From Udeniomyces pyricola (Eukaryota > Basidiomycota > Tremellomycetes > Cystofilobasidiales > Mrakiaceae), in contig BCIK01000002.1 of the NCBI GenBank assembly GCA_039545295.1, positions 940,841-1,004,840 of the forward strand: a DNA stretch of 64,000 nt, read 5' to 3'. Of the stretch, positions 11,732 through 22,605 are shown piece after piece. The notes under the pieces are model-generated. The model saw only the letters and a list, made by a program, of their open reading frames with translations, was not told the origin of the DNA and searched no databases. The position numbers were made by a program, and so were the translations under genes. Every line of letters starts with the position of its first letter. Positions within the stretch are counted from its first letter, which is position 1.

Positions 11732-14658
11732 TCAATCAATCTTCTTGCTGCACTTCATCACGACATCCTTCTCCTTCTTTCCCGTCTGGAGGATTCCCAA
11801 CCCCGTCCGTTCAAGATCGATGCGAGGGACTAGTCTTCCGCCCAACGTCGGAACGGATTGATGATGCTCGTCGACGATCCGAAGCGGTTGCAGGTCAAGA
11901 ATATCGAGAGCGAGAGCGACAAAGGCAGTCAGTTCTCGGCTGTGAAAATAGGACAGCGATCGAGCCAAATCGAGGAAGAAAGAAGCAGGAAGGGAAGAGA
12001 AGGGGTGGAAAGGGGGGGGGGGNGGGCAAAGTTAGTATGAATGGGGAAAGATGATGAGATGTCAACGCTGTCGCACATCATCAACTGCGACCCAGCCCTG
12101 GGAGTTCAGTAAAAGCCTAGGAAGGAGCAGAAATCGGGGCGGACGAACTACGCGAAGAATCGACCCTCGCATTGTGATGTGCCTCCACCAAAAGGAGCGT
12201 AGTGCGATCGGAGCTTGCCCTCGGTGCTGTCGGTAAAACGGGATGGTCGGAACGCGTCGGGCGACGAGTAGTTGGCTTCGTCAATGTGAATAAGCCGAGT
12301 TGCACAAATGACTGAAATTTCAACAGGGGGGAAGGATAGAAAGGGGGTGGGGAGGGGGGGGGAGACAGAGGAGAAGAAATTAGCCGTGACCAAAGAGAGA
12401 GTGCCAAACGAAAAGGAGCCTATACGAGAACACCAGACGTACTCTTCTGACCTCTCGTCATCCTCCATTTTGATCCCAAGCCATCTTCAATCACTACATC
12501 ATCCTGGATGACTTCTCGGATGCTGCTGCTGCTCGCCGAAATACGCAGGGACTCCCGGATAACGTCCTTGAGGATCGGGAAGCCATCGTCGAGCAGCTTG
12601 AACGATCCGGGCTCCTTACCCGCTTCGCCTTGTCCTTCGCTCTGGTTGGGCGCGAGAAGAGCGTCAGACAGGGTAGCTGTTCCGGCGGCATCCTTGACAG
12701 ACTGTCGCTCTTTGGCGAGTTTGGTGCGAAGGGAATCGCCCTCGGGACCTTGCTCGCCGAGGATAAAGGAAAGAGTCCAGAAGAGGGCCCATGAGGCATT
12801 CGCAGTAATCGCCCAAACACTGAGAGAGGACATGAAGATGAAGAACCCGATCAGGTCAGCTTGTGTGTCTCAAGGTATATATAAAAAAAAACCACCGACA
12901 AAGCTCTCTAGCTGACGGACGGCGCGGCGGGAAGTAACACAGATGACTGGTCTGCGAATGAATTTCACAGCCCAGAGCATGCAGGCCGCCACAGTGAGAG
13001 TTCGGGTTGAGAGCGGACTGGAAATGAACCGCAACGGATTCGGGAAGCTCAACAGAGTCTATGTGGAAGATTTCACGCGCGATCTCCCGGGTCGATGCGG
13101 CCGAGTATGGAATCATATGATATGAAGAAAAGTTGAGAGAAGAGACGAATATCACTGACAAGCTAACCATCATCGCAGCTTGATCCTCCAGTGATTGGTC
13201 CGCATCTTGCATGGTCGTGATGGTATTTTGGATGACCCACGAAGCCTTTTCGTATGATTTTGGGGACGTGAGCCAATCGGCTTCGACGATGCGCTGCATG
13301 GCTGTCAGAGCGCCTTGAGCTTGACGAACCGCAGGGGAGAGGAAACCTGGAAGCTCGGCCGCAAGCATCTTCAGATTGAGTGAGGGGAGGGGGGTTATAG
13401 GGTTGTGATGAAGAGGCGCAAGTCAATCGGAAGAACGATTCAGTAGAAAAATCTGCGAAGCATGCGGAAGGACTTACCGGCATACCAGCGTCGTATTTGA
13501 AGAGATGTGGCTGAAGTTCGACCCGAGGGAAATCTGGGTGAAAAAAGGGGACGACGAAAGAAATAGGTGCGGGTGTCTTGCTTAGCTTTTACAGAGGAAA
13601 GAATCAAAGTCATGAGACAAGAGACGTCTGGTTTGCGTCCAGCAACTAACCTTCACCAAAGAACGCCACGCACGCCGCATCGTACAGGCCGTGGACCGAA
13701 AACTCCCTCAAAGAGACTTCTTTCGACCCTCCGTTGGCTTCAGCCTGGGAAACCAATCAGTGCAGGCATCAGTTTCGACCCGATCGTGTAATCGAAGAAA
13801 GTGATGGGTTGATCATACCTCTCGCGCGAGCTTTTGTAGGGTTCGCTCAATTGTTTGAATGACAAGAGTCGTAGGTTCGACTAGCATTCCCTTGCCAAAT
13901 CCTTTGTGAGTAAGAGGATATAAGTTTTCGATGATCCACGTCGACTGAGTGAGAGGCCGGGAGATGCCTGACGAGAACCGCAGTCGATACGAACCAACAA
14001 ACAGACAGGGTAGGTCAGTCATGTCTGCCACGCTACCCGAATCTCTCCTGCTGGGATAAGATGAGGACTGTCTCACCGAAGAGTGTTGTGCTGAGTTGAC
14101 CCCGGATGGGTTGGAAATCGAGTTGACGACTTGCTCGGTAGATGTTGGCCACGAGTTGAGGTGTAGTCGCGTATGTCAGCTCTCGACCGGCGAGACGGAC
14201 TGTGAACAAATTGCCATATACCGCTCTGGGTAAGGAAATTACACATTCATCACATGGAAGCATCTAGTTCAGTTACAAAGAGCGATTGGAGTGATGAGGG
14301 ACTAGCTCTCCATACTCGCCATTTCTCCCTCAATGCTGTTTAGGCATTGAATTGATCGCATTGAGGTTCTCGGACCGAACGAGATCACTCACTTGCACTC
14401 TTCTAGGAACCTATCTGGGTTCTTTCCATACCGGATCGCACTTCCTAGCCAAGGCACCCAGCTAGCAACTACCCGGGGAGGCCCGATATCGTCCTCGAGC
14501 AAGCCTGCATGATTGGCGGGGTTGACGGCCCGCTTTCCATCGACTGGGACGTTGTCGTTGGTGAGCTTGAAGAAACCGAGCGCCCGGAGGGAGACGTAGA
14601 GGCCGTAAAAGACCAAGGCAAGTGTCGGAGGGAGAAGAAGGTACTCGAAAGTAGACAT
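11732..14658 (-). CDS. Cytochrome P450 monooxygenase, N-terminally membrane-anchored (CYP7/CYP51-clan-like)
   Basis: Starts with MSTFEYLLLPPTLALVFYG, a membrane anchor, then a proline-rich hinge and WVPWLGSAIRYGKNPDRFLE, which resembles the CYP7/CYP8/CYP51 side of the superfamily. Exons: 14393-14658, 14077-14225, 13819-13967, 13651-13744, 13478-13533, 13168-13368, then about 12443-12817, about 12150-12310 and 11732-11938. The I-helix region reads VWAITANASWALFWTL, the K helix is LKDVIRESLR (ExxR), and the heme-binding loop is FGGGTSQCEGRFFA, with Cys as thiolate ligand. The junction between the sixth and seventh coding exons (about 12817-13168) could not be closed in phase by eye. Two introns hold G runs on the plus strand (C on the coding strand) and a single N at 12023. 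TATATATA sits at 14701-14708, just upstream. Expected to be an ER enzyme; substrate unknown. Confidence 0.88.
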
Positions 14659-15319
14659 GATGGGCTAGGATGAGGGTGTATATGTGTATATATGGATCTG
14701 TATATATAGGCGAGGAGTAGTGTGATGCGGTGTATGCAGATCGGACGTTGAGGATGGGCGGCTAGATATTGGACATTGGACATTGGACATTGGATGCTTC
14801 ATCTTGGATGTCTCGTCCGCACAACTTGGTACTTTCGAGACCATCTTTCACCGTTTTTGGTCTTAGTTGAACGCAGTTGGCTGGATGTATTTCCCCAGGT
14901 TATACTTATTATAATTCATCCGTCAGATCACCTTCGTTGTCTGGTCCAACCAATTCATGATGCGTGTAGCCAGTACATGACAACGCGCGACGAATCTGAG
15001 AATATGAACCGTGATGGTGACGTTTTACCCCTGGTCCGGTGTATGTATATATCTATCCACGTCCCATCATGAGACATCACTGTCATCATGGTGTCGACTG
15101 ATAATGATCGATCATATTCCATGTTCGGTATCGACGATGATCGATGATCAGTCTCTATATTAGTCAGCGCCGGTCGATCAGAGCCCCCCTTGAGCGTGTC
15201 CTCTCTCGTTTGACGTTTGACGTCTCCATCCCACGCGACTTTTGACGTTCGAGTGCATCTTCCAACCCCCCATGTCAGCCAGTTCACTGCCCCTTTGATC
15301 CTCCTTGATCTCCTTCCTC
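14659..15319. other. Divergent intergenic region between P450 and methyltransferase
   Basis: Shared 5' region of two divergent genes. It holds TATATATA (14701-14708) and a short tandem repeat of the octamer TTGGACAT at about 14768-14795. Also a GATGATCGATGATC-type cluster at about 15100-15150. A shared promoter is inferred only from the geometry. Confidence 0.45.
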
Positions 15320-17353
15320 ATGTCATCCTACCACTCACCCATCGATCTTCGTCATCAAGAGCTCGATCCTAATCACGATACCGAGCCAGATGATGGCCGT
15401 TCCGAAGTTACGCTTACACCAGTCCGTCGCTCATCCCTCTTTGGCCACCAGCCCCGTCGTTAGCTCGCCGTCATTTGACAGCTAGCCTAGCGACTCTCTC
15501 TGCTCAACTCGTCCAGTAGTCGCTCATCCACAGCCTTGCCTCCCCTCTTCTGCTTGTCTCCGAATCTGACCCATGATGAACATGCCTTCGCTACTCACTA
15601 GTCGACTACGACCATCACGTCCGAGATTGCCGAAGAGTTATACACGTCCGCAGCAGGTCGGCCACCCCATTCATCGAACAGCCCTTCATGCCAGATCTCC
15701 ACTGCTAGCTACTGCTGCTGCTCTCAATTATCTTTTGACCGAGTCCTTCTCTTACTGAACCCCGTCTGACTGTGTCACTTTTTGGACTCGCGCCGTGGTT
15801 TTGTATCCTCGTGATTCTCGTTTGGACGTTGTCTTCAATCAGGCGAACGGTTCCAAGCCCTCAACGAATATTACCCATACCCAATTTCCAAGGAGATGCA
15901 GCTTGTCGAACGGTTCTGCTTTGAGTCTTGGACATGCGTGATAGGCGACCTCTTCTTTGAACCTGAGGCTCGCAAGGGACTGGTTGAGCGATTGCTTCAG
16001 ATACCAGAGTCGAGGGTGCTCGATATAGGTACGGTCGTAGAGCTTTCGAGTCATGCTGCGAATGACGAGTCACCGGTGGATGCATGTCGCTGACGGACCT
16101 GTGTTCCCTCCTCGACACATTTGCTCAGGGTCTGGGCAACAGGGTGAGCGACGATATCTTTGACCTGATTCTCAGTTGTGAACGCATCCTTTTGAGATAA
16201 AAAAAAAAAAAAAAAAAAAAAGCCTAACATTCGCTGACAACCTATCACACCTTCGTTTTTCGAATTTCTGTACAGGTGTTTGGGCTGTAGCGATGGCTGG
16301 ACGGTGTCCAAACTCTCAAGTCATCGGTCTTGACCTCATGCAAAATTCTCTCCAGTTTGTCCTTTCCTCAAAGTCTTCTGCCAATTCGAGTTGCTTGGCT
16401 TTGATGATTGATCATTGGAATGTTCTGAAGGTTTCATCCTCCCAACGTGAGCTTCGAAATATGGGACGTGACTGAAGGCCTGCCCTTTCCAGACGGGTAT
16501 TTGTACGTTATGTTCCTTTTTGATGTGGTTTGTATCAGCTTTTCGTACTTGGCTGCTGATGCACACGTTTTGCTGTCTCCCACCCCCGATGATATCGTCT
16601 TTGATACTATAGTGCCGTCATAAATTCTCGCTCAATAGCTCGCTTTCTACCATGTTACGCCTCACTTCTGAGAGAATGCTATCGATGCCTTCGACCGGGT
16701 GGAGTTTTGCTCCTCAATGAACACTGGGTAAGACCCTGGCCATCATGGGCGTCAAGATGCGTCGCTCCGGCATCAAAATTACCTGCTCAACCCTTTACTT
16801 CTTTATATTTCCAGTCCGAGCTACATACGATCGATCCCCGTCGAACTATCGTCAATTACCACGTAGAGGTATCAGACTCCGAGCTCGAGACGTCCTTACT
16901 GGACTATCATCATCTCAAGCAACTAGTAGAGACATGTAATGGTCATAGTACGGCTTGGGATGGCGAAGTTTGTGAATGGATAGATCATCATCCCGTAGGG
17001 GACCGTGAAGGACTAGGTGCGTGTTCTAACCTCTGTTGTCACTACTCTACTTTTCTCTCTACTTTCCGCCTCACACGAAGCTCGGGTATCTGATCGGGAG
17101 TCACATGAATATCCCTTTGTCTTGCACAGAACCCCGTCTTTCGACCATCGCCAAGCTCTCGCAAGCCGTCCTGCTTTTGACGTGGCCATCAGTGATCCTT
17201 CGTAATCGGCGGCGAAAGGACGGCAAGGTTGAAGCGGAGAAGGCGAGAAAACTTCAAGAGTACCTTCAAGACCCGATGTTTTGGAAGCAAGAGCTGTGGA
17301 TGGATGCCAAAGCCATATATGCGGTCAAAGGGAGAGGCATCAATGGATCATGA
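15320..17353 (+). CDS. Class I SAM-dependent methyltransferase (LaeA/UbiE-like)
   Basis: Nine exons sum exactly in frame: 15320-15406, 15602-15656, 15843-16028, 16129-16143, 16276-16354, 16431-16502, 16613-16727, 16815-17016 and 17130-17353 (about 344 aa). Motif I (SAM binding) is VLDIGSGQQGVWAVAMAG, followed by VIGLDLM (acidic end of beta2), WDVTEGLPFPDGYF (motif II) and LRECYRCLRPGGVLLLNE (post-motif). These define a Rossmann-type methyltransferase. The upstream block FQALNEYYPYPISKEMQLVE resembles the N-terminus of fungal LaeA-like enzymes. The 15-nt fourth exon encodes the core of motif I. The first junction is the least certain part: a donor at 15407 or 15422 both keep the frame. Substrate unknown; the neighbours (P450, hydrolase, permease) hint at small-molecule metabolism. 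Confidence 0.85.
16129..16143 (+). other. 15-nt coding microexon of the methyltransferase
   Basis: Flanked by ctcag and gtgag splice signals. Together with flanking exons it writes DIG-SGQQ-GVW, restoring the glycine-rich SAM-binding loop. Skipping it would delete five residues but keep the frame. Confidence 0.8.
16200..16222 (+). repeat. A23 homopolymer in methyltransferase intron
   Basis: Uninterrupted run of 23 A in the intron 16144-16275. It is the clearest exception to the pyrimidine bias of intronic homopolymers in this window. Confidence 0.95.
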
Positions 17354-18455
17354 CGAGGGCGTTTGGCATCTGCTATATGATGTGTCGTCTGCGCGTGGGC
17401 AGTGATAGCTAGGTGCACGGTACTGATATCGCATGCATGAAGCTTGCATGTGCGCATGATTCAATCTCATAAAAACATCCGTTTTATCGTGGCGACGTGA
17501 TCTTGGCGGAGTCCGAGGGTACCGAGAAATCGAGGAATCGTTGATCGTGAGTCGAATCGTTGATCGAAATTCGAAGTCAGAATTTGATTCGATCGAGCTA
17601 TCTAGCTGATATATATCCGATTGAGCTTGTTGATCGAATCGACCAAACATCAAAACGTCGAGGCTCGCATTTGAGAATCTGAGATCTGGATCTGATGCAT
17701 GATGCCGTTCGACAACGCGATAACGCATAACGTGGATATATGACTGTGATCATGCCATCTGTCTCAGTCAAGAAGGGATGATGTGCATGTGATGGGAGGC
17801 CTGTGAAACTCGAAATGTCGACGCTGTTTGTTATACTACGAATGGACGTGCCCTTGACGAACCTTACCCCCGATCACAAGCCTCCTCCACCTCCTTGCAC
17901 AGTGCACTTGTTTGGTGTCGTCCGGCCACTCCCTTTCTGCATCCGTCGATCTGATATCCGCCCTCTTCTAAACCCCGAGGCTGTGTGCCGTCAAACTTAT
18001 TCTCCTTTAGACCATGTCTTGACCTCTTTGATGATGCCATGACCTGGGCCTAGAAGCTAGAAGCTAGAAGCTACAAACTCGTTGCCATGTTCCACACATT
18101 TGCGTCGACCTTCCGATCGTCCATCAACCATTGTCCGCTGCACTCATCTTCGTTCAGTCCTTACGGTCCATCCTGGCTTTGACTCGTCTCCCTCGATTCT
18201 GCAATACCGGCCCAACTCGCGCCATCTCGCCTAACGTCTTACTTGGATCGGTCAAGACTCATATACAAGCTCAATAGCTGCTCTGCACCGTAATCTTCGC
18301 TCCTCTCCCAGCGCGCTCTACCGATTTTACGCCCCTGCTCGGCCATTCCTACCCACCGGTTCCAGCTCGCGATAACGCGTTTGAACGCCAACGACGACAA
18401 CTAGTAGCACTTCTCCTCGATATCTGGCTACAGGCCTCCCTGCCCTGGATCTGAA
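17354..18455. other. Intergenic region, 1.1 kb, with GAATCGTTGATCG repeats
   Basis: Between two plus-strand genes. GAATCGTTGATCG occurs at 17535-17547 and 17554-17566 with a related copy near 17629-17641. Three tandem copies of AGAAGCT occur at about 18053-18073. No coding gene is supported. Confidence 0.5.
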
Positions 18456-21400
18456 ATGAAGATGCATTGGTTCGGCGTCGTTCTTGGACGACTGCAGATC
18501 CCGGAAGAGACCACCCAGGGAACGCAATGGCGGAACACACCGTTGGTAGGTCGTTTGTACTTGTTCGGACCGACGGGAAGCAACTACAGTCCAGCGTGGT
18601 GTTTCCGCCCTCGACATTGTATCTCCTGTCTCTGGGTTCGTCTTTGCGTTTAGGCTCATTCATATTCAATCTTCATTTATCCTTCGCACGTGCTTTCTTG
18701 ATGCTCCTAAACCCTAGCTCAACAGGGATAACGTGCCCCTGCCTCCCCGACGACGACGATGGGGCAAGCGCGCGTACTGCACCTGCAAGTCCACCTCTCT
18801 CTTGACCTCCCCTGACAAACTTGTAGCCTCGAGCGTTTCGATCGCCCGTCCCGTTTGCGTTCGTCTAGGCCCTAAGCCCCTATTCTCAGGTGACTGCCGC
18901 CAACTCATCATCCAACTTCTGCCTTGCATTTTCGTAGATTGGCTCACCATTGGTATCAACATATCCGGCTGGACGCAAGGAAGCGCTCTACTTGCCCTTG
19001 GCCTCACGGCCGGCCAAGCCATCCTCGCCAGCATACTGGGGAACCTGATTGTTGCGGCCGCCTGTGTTCTAGGGGGGATGCCAGGCGCACGCTGGCATGT
19101 TGGGTTTCCCTGCGTCAATCGAGCCGTCTGGGGCATCAAAGGATCCATCTTTCCTGTAAGGCTTGCAGATTGAAACTATCTGCCCCGACCCGAGGGTGGA
19201 CAGTTCAATCATGAGAGCTGATCGCTCGTACACATTTGACCTACCAGCTTCTCAATCGAATCCTACTCTCCTTCATCTGGGCGTCCTGCCAAGCTTGGTT
19301 TGGCGGAAAAGTGGTGAAAACCATGTTGGGCGCTATCTTCCCATCGATATACACCCTCCACAATACTTTCTCCTCTACAACCTCCATGTCGACATCGGAT
19401 TTCCTGTGCTTTGTCCTCTTTATTCTCCTCACCCTTCCTTGTTTGTTCATACCTCCCGAAAAACTTCAAAAGCCGTTTATCGTGACGGCTTGCACGAGTT
19501 CCCTCACGGCAGTCGCACTCTTGATCTGGAGCCTAGTTCGAAGCAAAGGCGAGCTACCCCTCTTCAGCTCGAGCGACCAGACGAGCGCCATCATCGGAGT
19601 CCAGTCTGCCAAGGGGTCGCGCTTGGTGTGGGCCATCTTTTTGGGAATCTCGACAACGCTTGTGAGTCGAAGTGGAAAGCTTGATGGTCTGCGTTCAAGG
19701 ATGCTCGTACTTGTTCTAAATACATGATTGTTTGTCATCGTTCTCAATTGAGATAGGGTGGCATCTGTGCTAGTGAGTACCGACATGACTCTGCGTACAC
19801 GCGCCTGGCGGCCAAACTCTGTCTTGCCTCCCCCCCCCCCCCCCCCCCTCCATCTTCGATTCGATTCTGACTTGCTCGTCTTCACTTCCTTATCCTCATC
19901 ATGGTTTTGATGTAAATAGGTATCCTCAACATCTCAGATTACACTCGTTTCGCATCTGACGAATCCGCGCCGGTTCTGTCCCAAGCTATCACGATTCCTA
20001 TCATGACGACCCTCACGGCTTTGGTGTGTGACCTCTTTCCCCCTTCCTATATGTTCCGCTTCCCTCGTAGGACTACATAACCCCGGATACTCATCGAGTT
20101 TGAAACCATATGCCTTTTAGATTGGTATTGTCTGTACAAGCTCGGCCATGAAGATATACCCACAGGAAAAACTACTTTGGGCGCCGTATGAGTCAGCGCA
20201 AACCCCTTCTAGAGATGTCCTGTCTCCTGTATGATTGATCTACAACCTGGCTAACCTTTTCCCTTGTTCTCATAGTCTTATGGAAGCTATTCAGCGACAC
20301 GGTGGTTCAGGGGCTCGAGCGGCGGTCTTTTTCGCCTCGCTTGGATTCGTTCTCTCGCAGCTAGGAATCAATGTCGCTTCGTAAGTCAAGATACCTGAGG
20401 ATTCGGACCAAATCCTTGGCAATCGGACCATTGATCGTTGATGTTTTTGTCCTCGTCCAGCAATTCGATCTCTGGAGGGGTCGATCTCGCTTCTTTGTTT
20501 CCGAGAGTAAGCCAGGCTACTAGCATCCTGTTCAACCATTCGTCTTTTAGTACGATTTATCCGCAACGCTGAGAACAAGCTTTTCCTGTCGTATACGTGT
20601 TGCACTTCTGGTTTGTCTCAATCGTATCATAGTACATCAACATACGCCGAGGTGCTTTGATCACCATCCTAATCTCCATGGCGTTTTGTCCCTGGGCGCT
20701 GCTGTCGGAGGCCTCGATCTTCCTGGTCCGTCGACCGATTCAATCTACTCTGCTTTGATGTACCGTTTTTGGATACTAATCATTTCATTCGTTCGTATGA
20801 TCCGGCGATTGTTGTGCTTGTAGACCGTGATGGCTGGTTATGCTTCAGTTCTTGGTCCGATGAGTGAGTTACCCTCACCCCCACCCCCCCACCCCTTTCC
20901 TTTCCGGTTTTTCCCTCCTGAAGCTTGTCGCCGATCGGCAAATTAGGTTTCTCAGAATTTTTGTCTCGTGACTGATCCACTTAACCAATAACTCTGCCAC
21001 CATCTAGCCGGCCTGATGATTGTGGATTATTTGGTTGTCCGCAAGCAAAAGCTCAAACTGACGGCATTGGTACGTTCATGTCCCTTGTTTGTGTGTACCA
21101 TGCGTGCCATTGCATTGTGTGCTTAAGTCTTCTTCGGTGTGATCCGGACTATGACAGTACGATGGAACGCCATCTTCAATGTATTACTATACCCGAGGCT
21201 GTAATTGGCGAGCAGTCGGAGCTTGGGCATGTGGTTAGTGGAACTGCGTGACCGACCTTGGCAGCCTATCTGCGTGTTACGTTCTCATCTAATTCACGGT
21301 TGTCCCACAATCCTTGCTTTAATGGGATAAAGGCGTTATACCTTCTCTCCCAGGCTTCCTCGCTACTGTCATCGGCCCCCTCGTCGTGCCTCGAGCATTT

Positions 21401-21757
21401 GTTCGAATGTACTACCTCTGTTGGCCCTTAGGATTCACTATTTCCTCCGTCGTATATTGTCTCCTCTGTCGGCTCTTTCCTCTCGACGGCTTAGGCGAAG
21501 TCGATTCTCACGATGTCTACGGAACGTTTGGAGATCCGGAACTGACAAAGGATGGGTCGCTGGAAGGAGAAGGGAAGTTAAGCTCATCGCCGTCTTCGAG
21601 TCATATGGGCGTGGTATCGTTAGCTCGTCGAGATACCGAAGCGGCGGTGCTTGGTCCAGGCAACGAGGACATCTACGATACCTCTACCGATCCAAATGGA
21701 GAAGACACCAAAGACAAAGGTCCCCATCCGATCGTCCTGGCCGAGACTATGGTCTGA
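18456..21757 (+). CDS. NCS1-family nucleobase/allantoin permease
   Basis: Multi-exon gene for a 12-TM cation symporter of the nucleobase:cation symporter-1 family (uracil, cytosine/purine, allantoin, thiamine-type substrates). Signatures: an N-terminal cytosolic RWGKRA block after DNVPLPP, DWLTIGINISGWTQGSALL (TM1), GARWHVGFPCVNRAVWGIKGS, LLSFIWASCQAWFGG, ILNISDYTRFAS, QLGINVASNSISGGVDLASL, GALITILISMAFCPWALL and GLMIVDYLVVRKQKL. It ends with a long acidic cytosolic tail at 21757. Exon 1 is 18456-18541, joining phase 2 to 18726. The segment 18726-18889 probably contains a further intron, possibly with a GC donor near 18783, because the read-through there does not look like a permease. A 16-nt microexon lies at 19757-19772. 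A C19 run sits in the next intron. Substrate cannot be told from sequence alone. Confidence 0.88.
19757..19772 (+). other. 16-nt coding microexon of the NCS1 permease
   Basis: Bounded by ag (19755-19756) and gtgag (19773). It supplies GGICA, joined to SILNISDYTRFA in the next exon (from 19920), which matches the family pattern around the conserved N-x-x-D-(F/Y)-T-R segment. Confidence 0.8.
19830..19848 (+). repeat. C19 homopolymer in NCS1 permease intron
   Basis: Unbroken run of 19 C in the intron 19773-19919. Confidence 0.95.
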
Positions 21758-22605
21758 CGGCACCGTTGACATCGTTGACGATTTTATTTTGCCTTGATGT
21801 TCGCGCCGATTTGGGTTCTTTCACTGTCCTTCTTTTCTTCTGGTATTTGTTTCATCATATATTTCGTTCGTAGTCAAGACGTTGTTGCTTTCCTAACTCA
21901 CTCGTTCTGTAATATCCGTTTGGTCTGGTCTGTCTCCTTCCAACTAGCACTAGTTTTTCTTTCTCTTACACTTCATTTGGTTTCGTCTCGGGTTTTCTTT
22001 TCTTCCTTCCTTGTTCCTTTCTCTGTTTTTCCTTCCTCATTCGCATGTTTTGAAGTTGTCTTCGACCTTCCTCTTTGGAACCCCTTAGTGATTGACATTC
22101 TAGCCTATATAATATTAGGGTACGTACCTAGTGGTTTGTTCTTGATTGTAGTCTTCGATGGCTGTGTCTTTCCGTACATTTTGACGTTTTTTACGCCACC
22201 TATCAGTGATGGTACAGTAGTTTGATCCGTACTGATCACCAGTCAAGGTTAGAATCGAGCTTCGGCATATCATGTTCAAAGGGCTCGGCAACGTGTAGGA
22301 GAAAGTAGGCTTCCCCATACGCTACGGTTGTGGCGGGTGAATGTTCGACGTTCGATATTCGAAACCAATCCGCATGGACGGAGCTTGGAGCTTGGTCAGG
22401 TTCAGTCGTACGCGTAGCAGAGCGTCCGGCAGAGCCCGGAAAACAAAGCGGATTCTCCTTCCCCCCCCAAAAAAACAGGGGCAGAGTCTACGACACAAAC
22501 TTTATCATATCAAGAACCCTTTTCGATTTCCTTCCCGTCTCATCCACTCCGCGCGATCCACCACTCCTCAACAAGCCTTCTAACCCAAGACAAACTCGTT
22601 GAAAA
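21758..22605. other. Convergent 3' intergenic region
   Basis: T-rich 3' flank of the permease gene followed by the 3' flank of the ELYS-like gene. One open frame of about 140 codons (21794-22225) is Phe/Val-rich low complexity and has no family features. I see no gene. Confidence 0.5.

Noticed and set aside
21794..22225. 143-codon plus-strand frame after the permease
   Set aside because: Low-complexity Phe/Val/Leu translation of T-rich 3' flank; no start context or conserved pattern.
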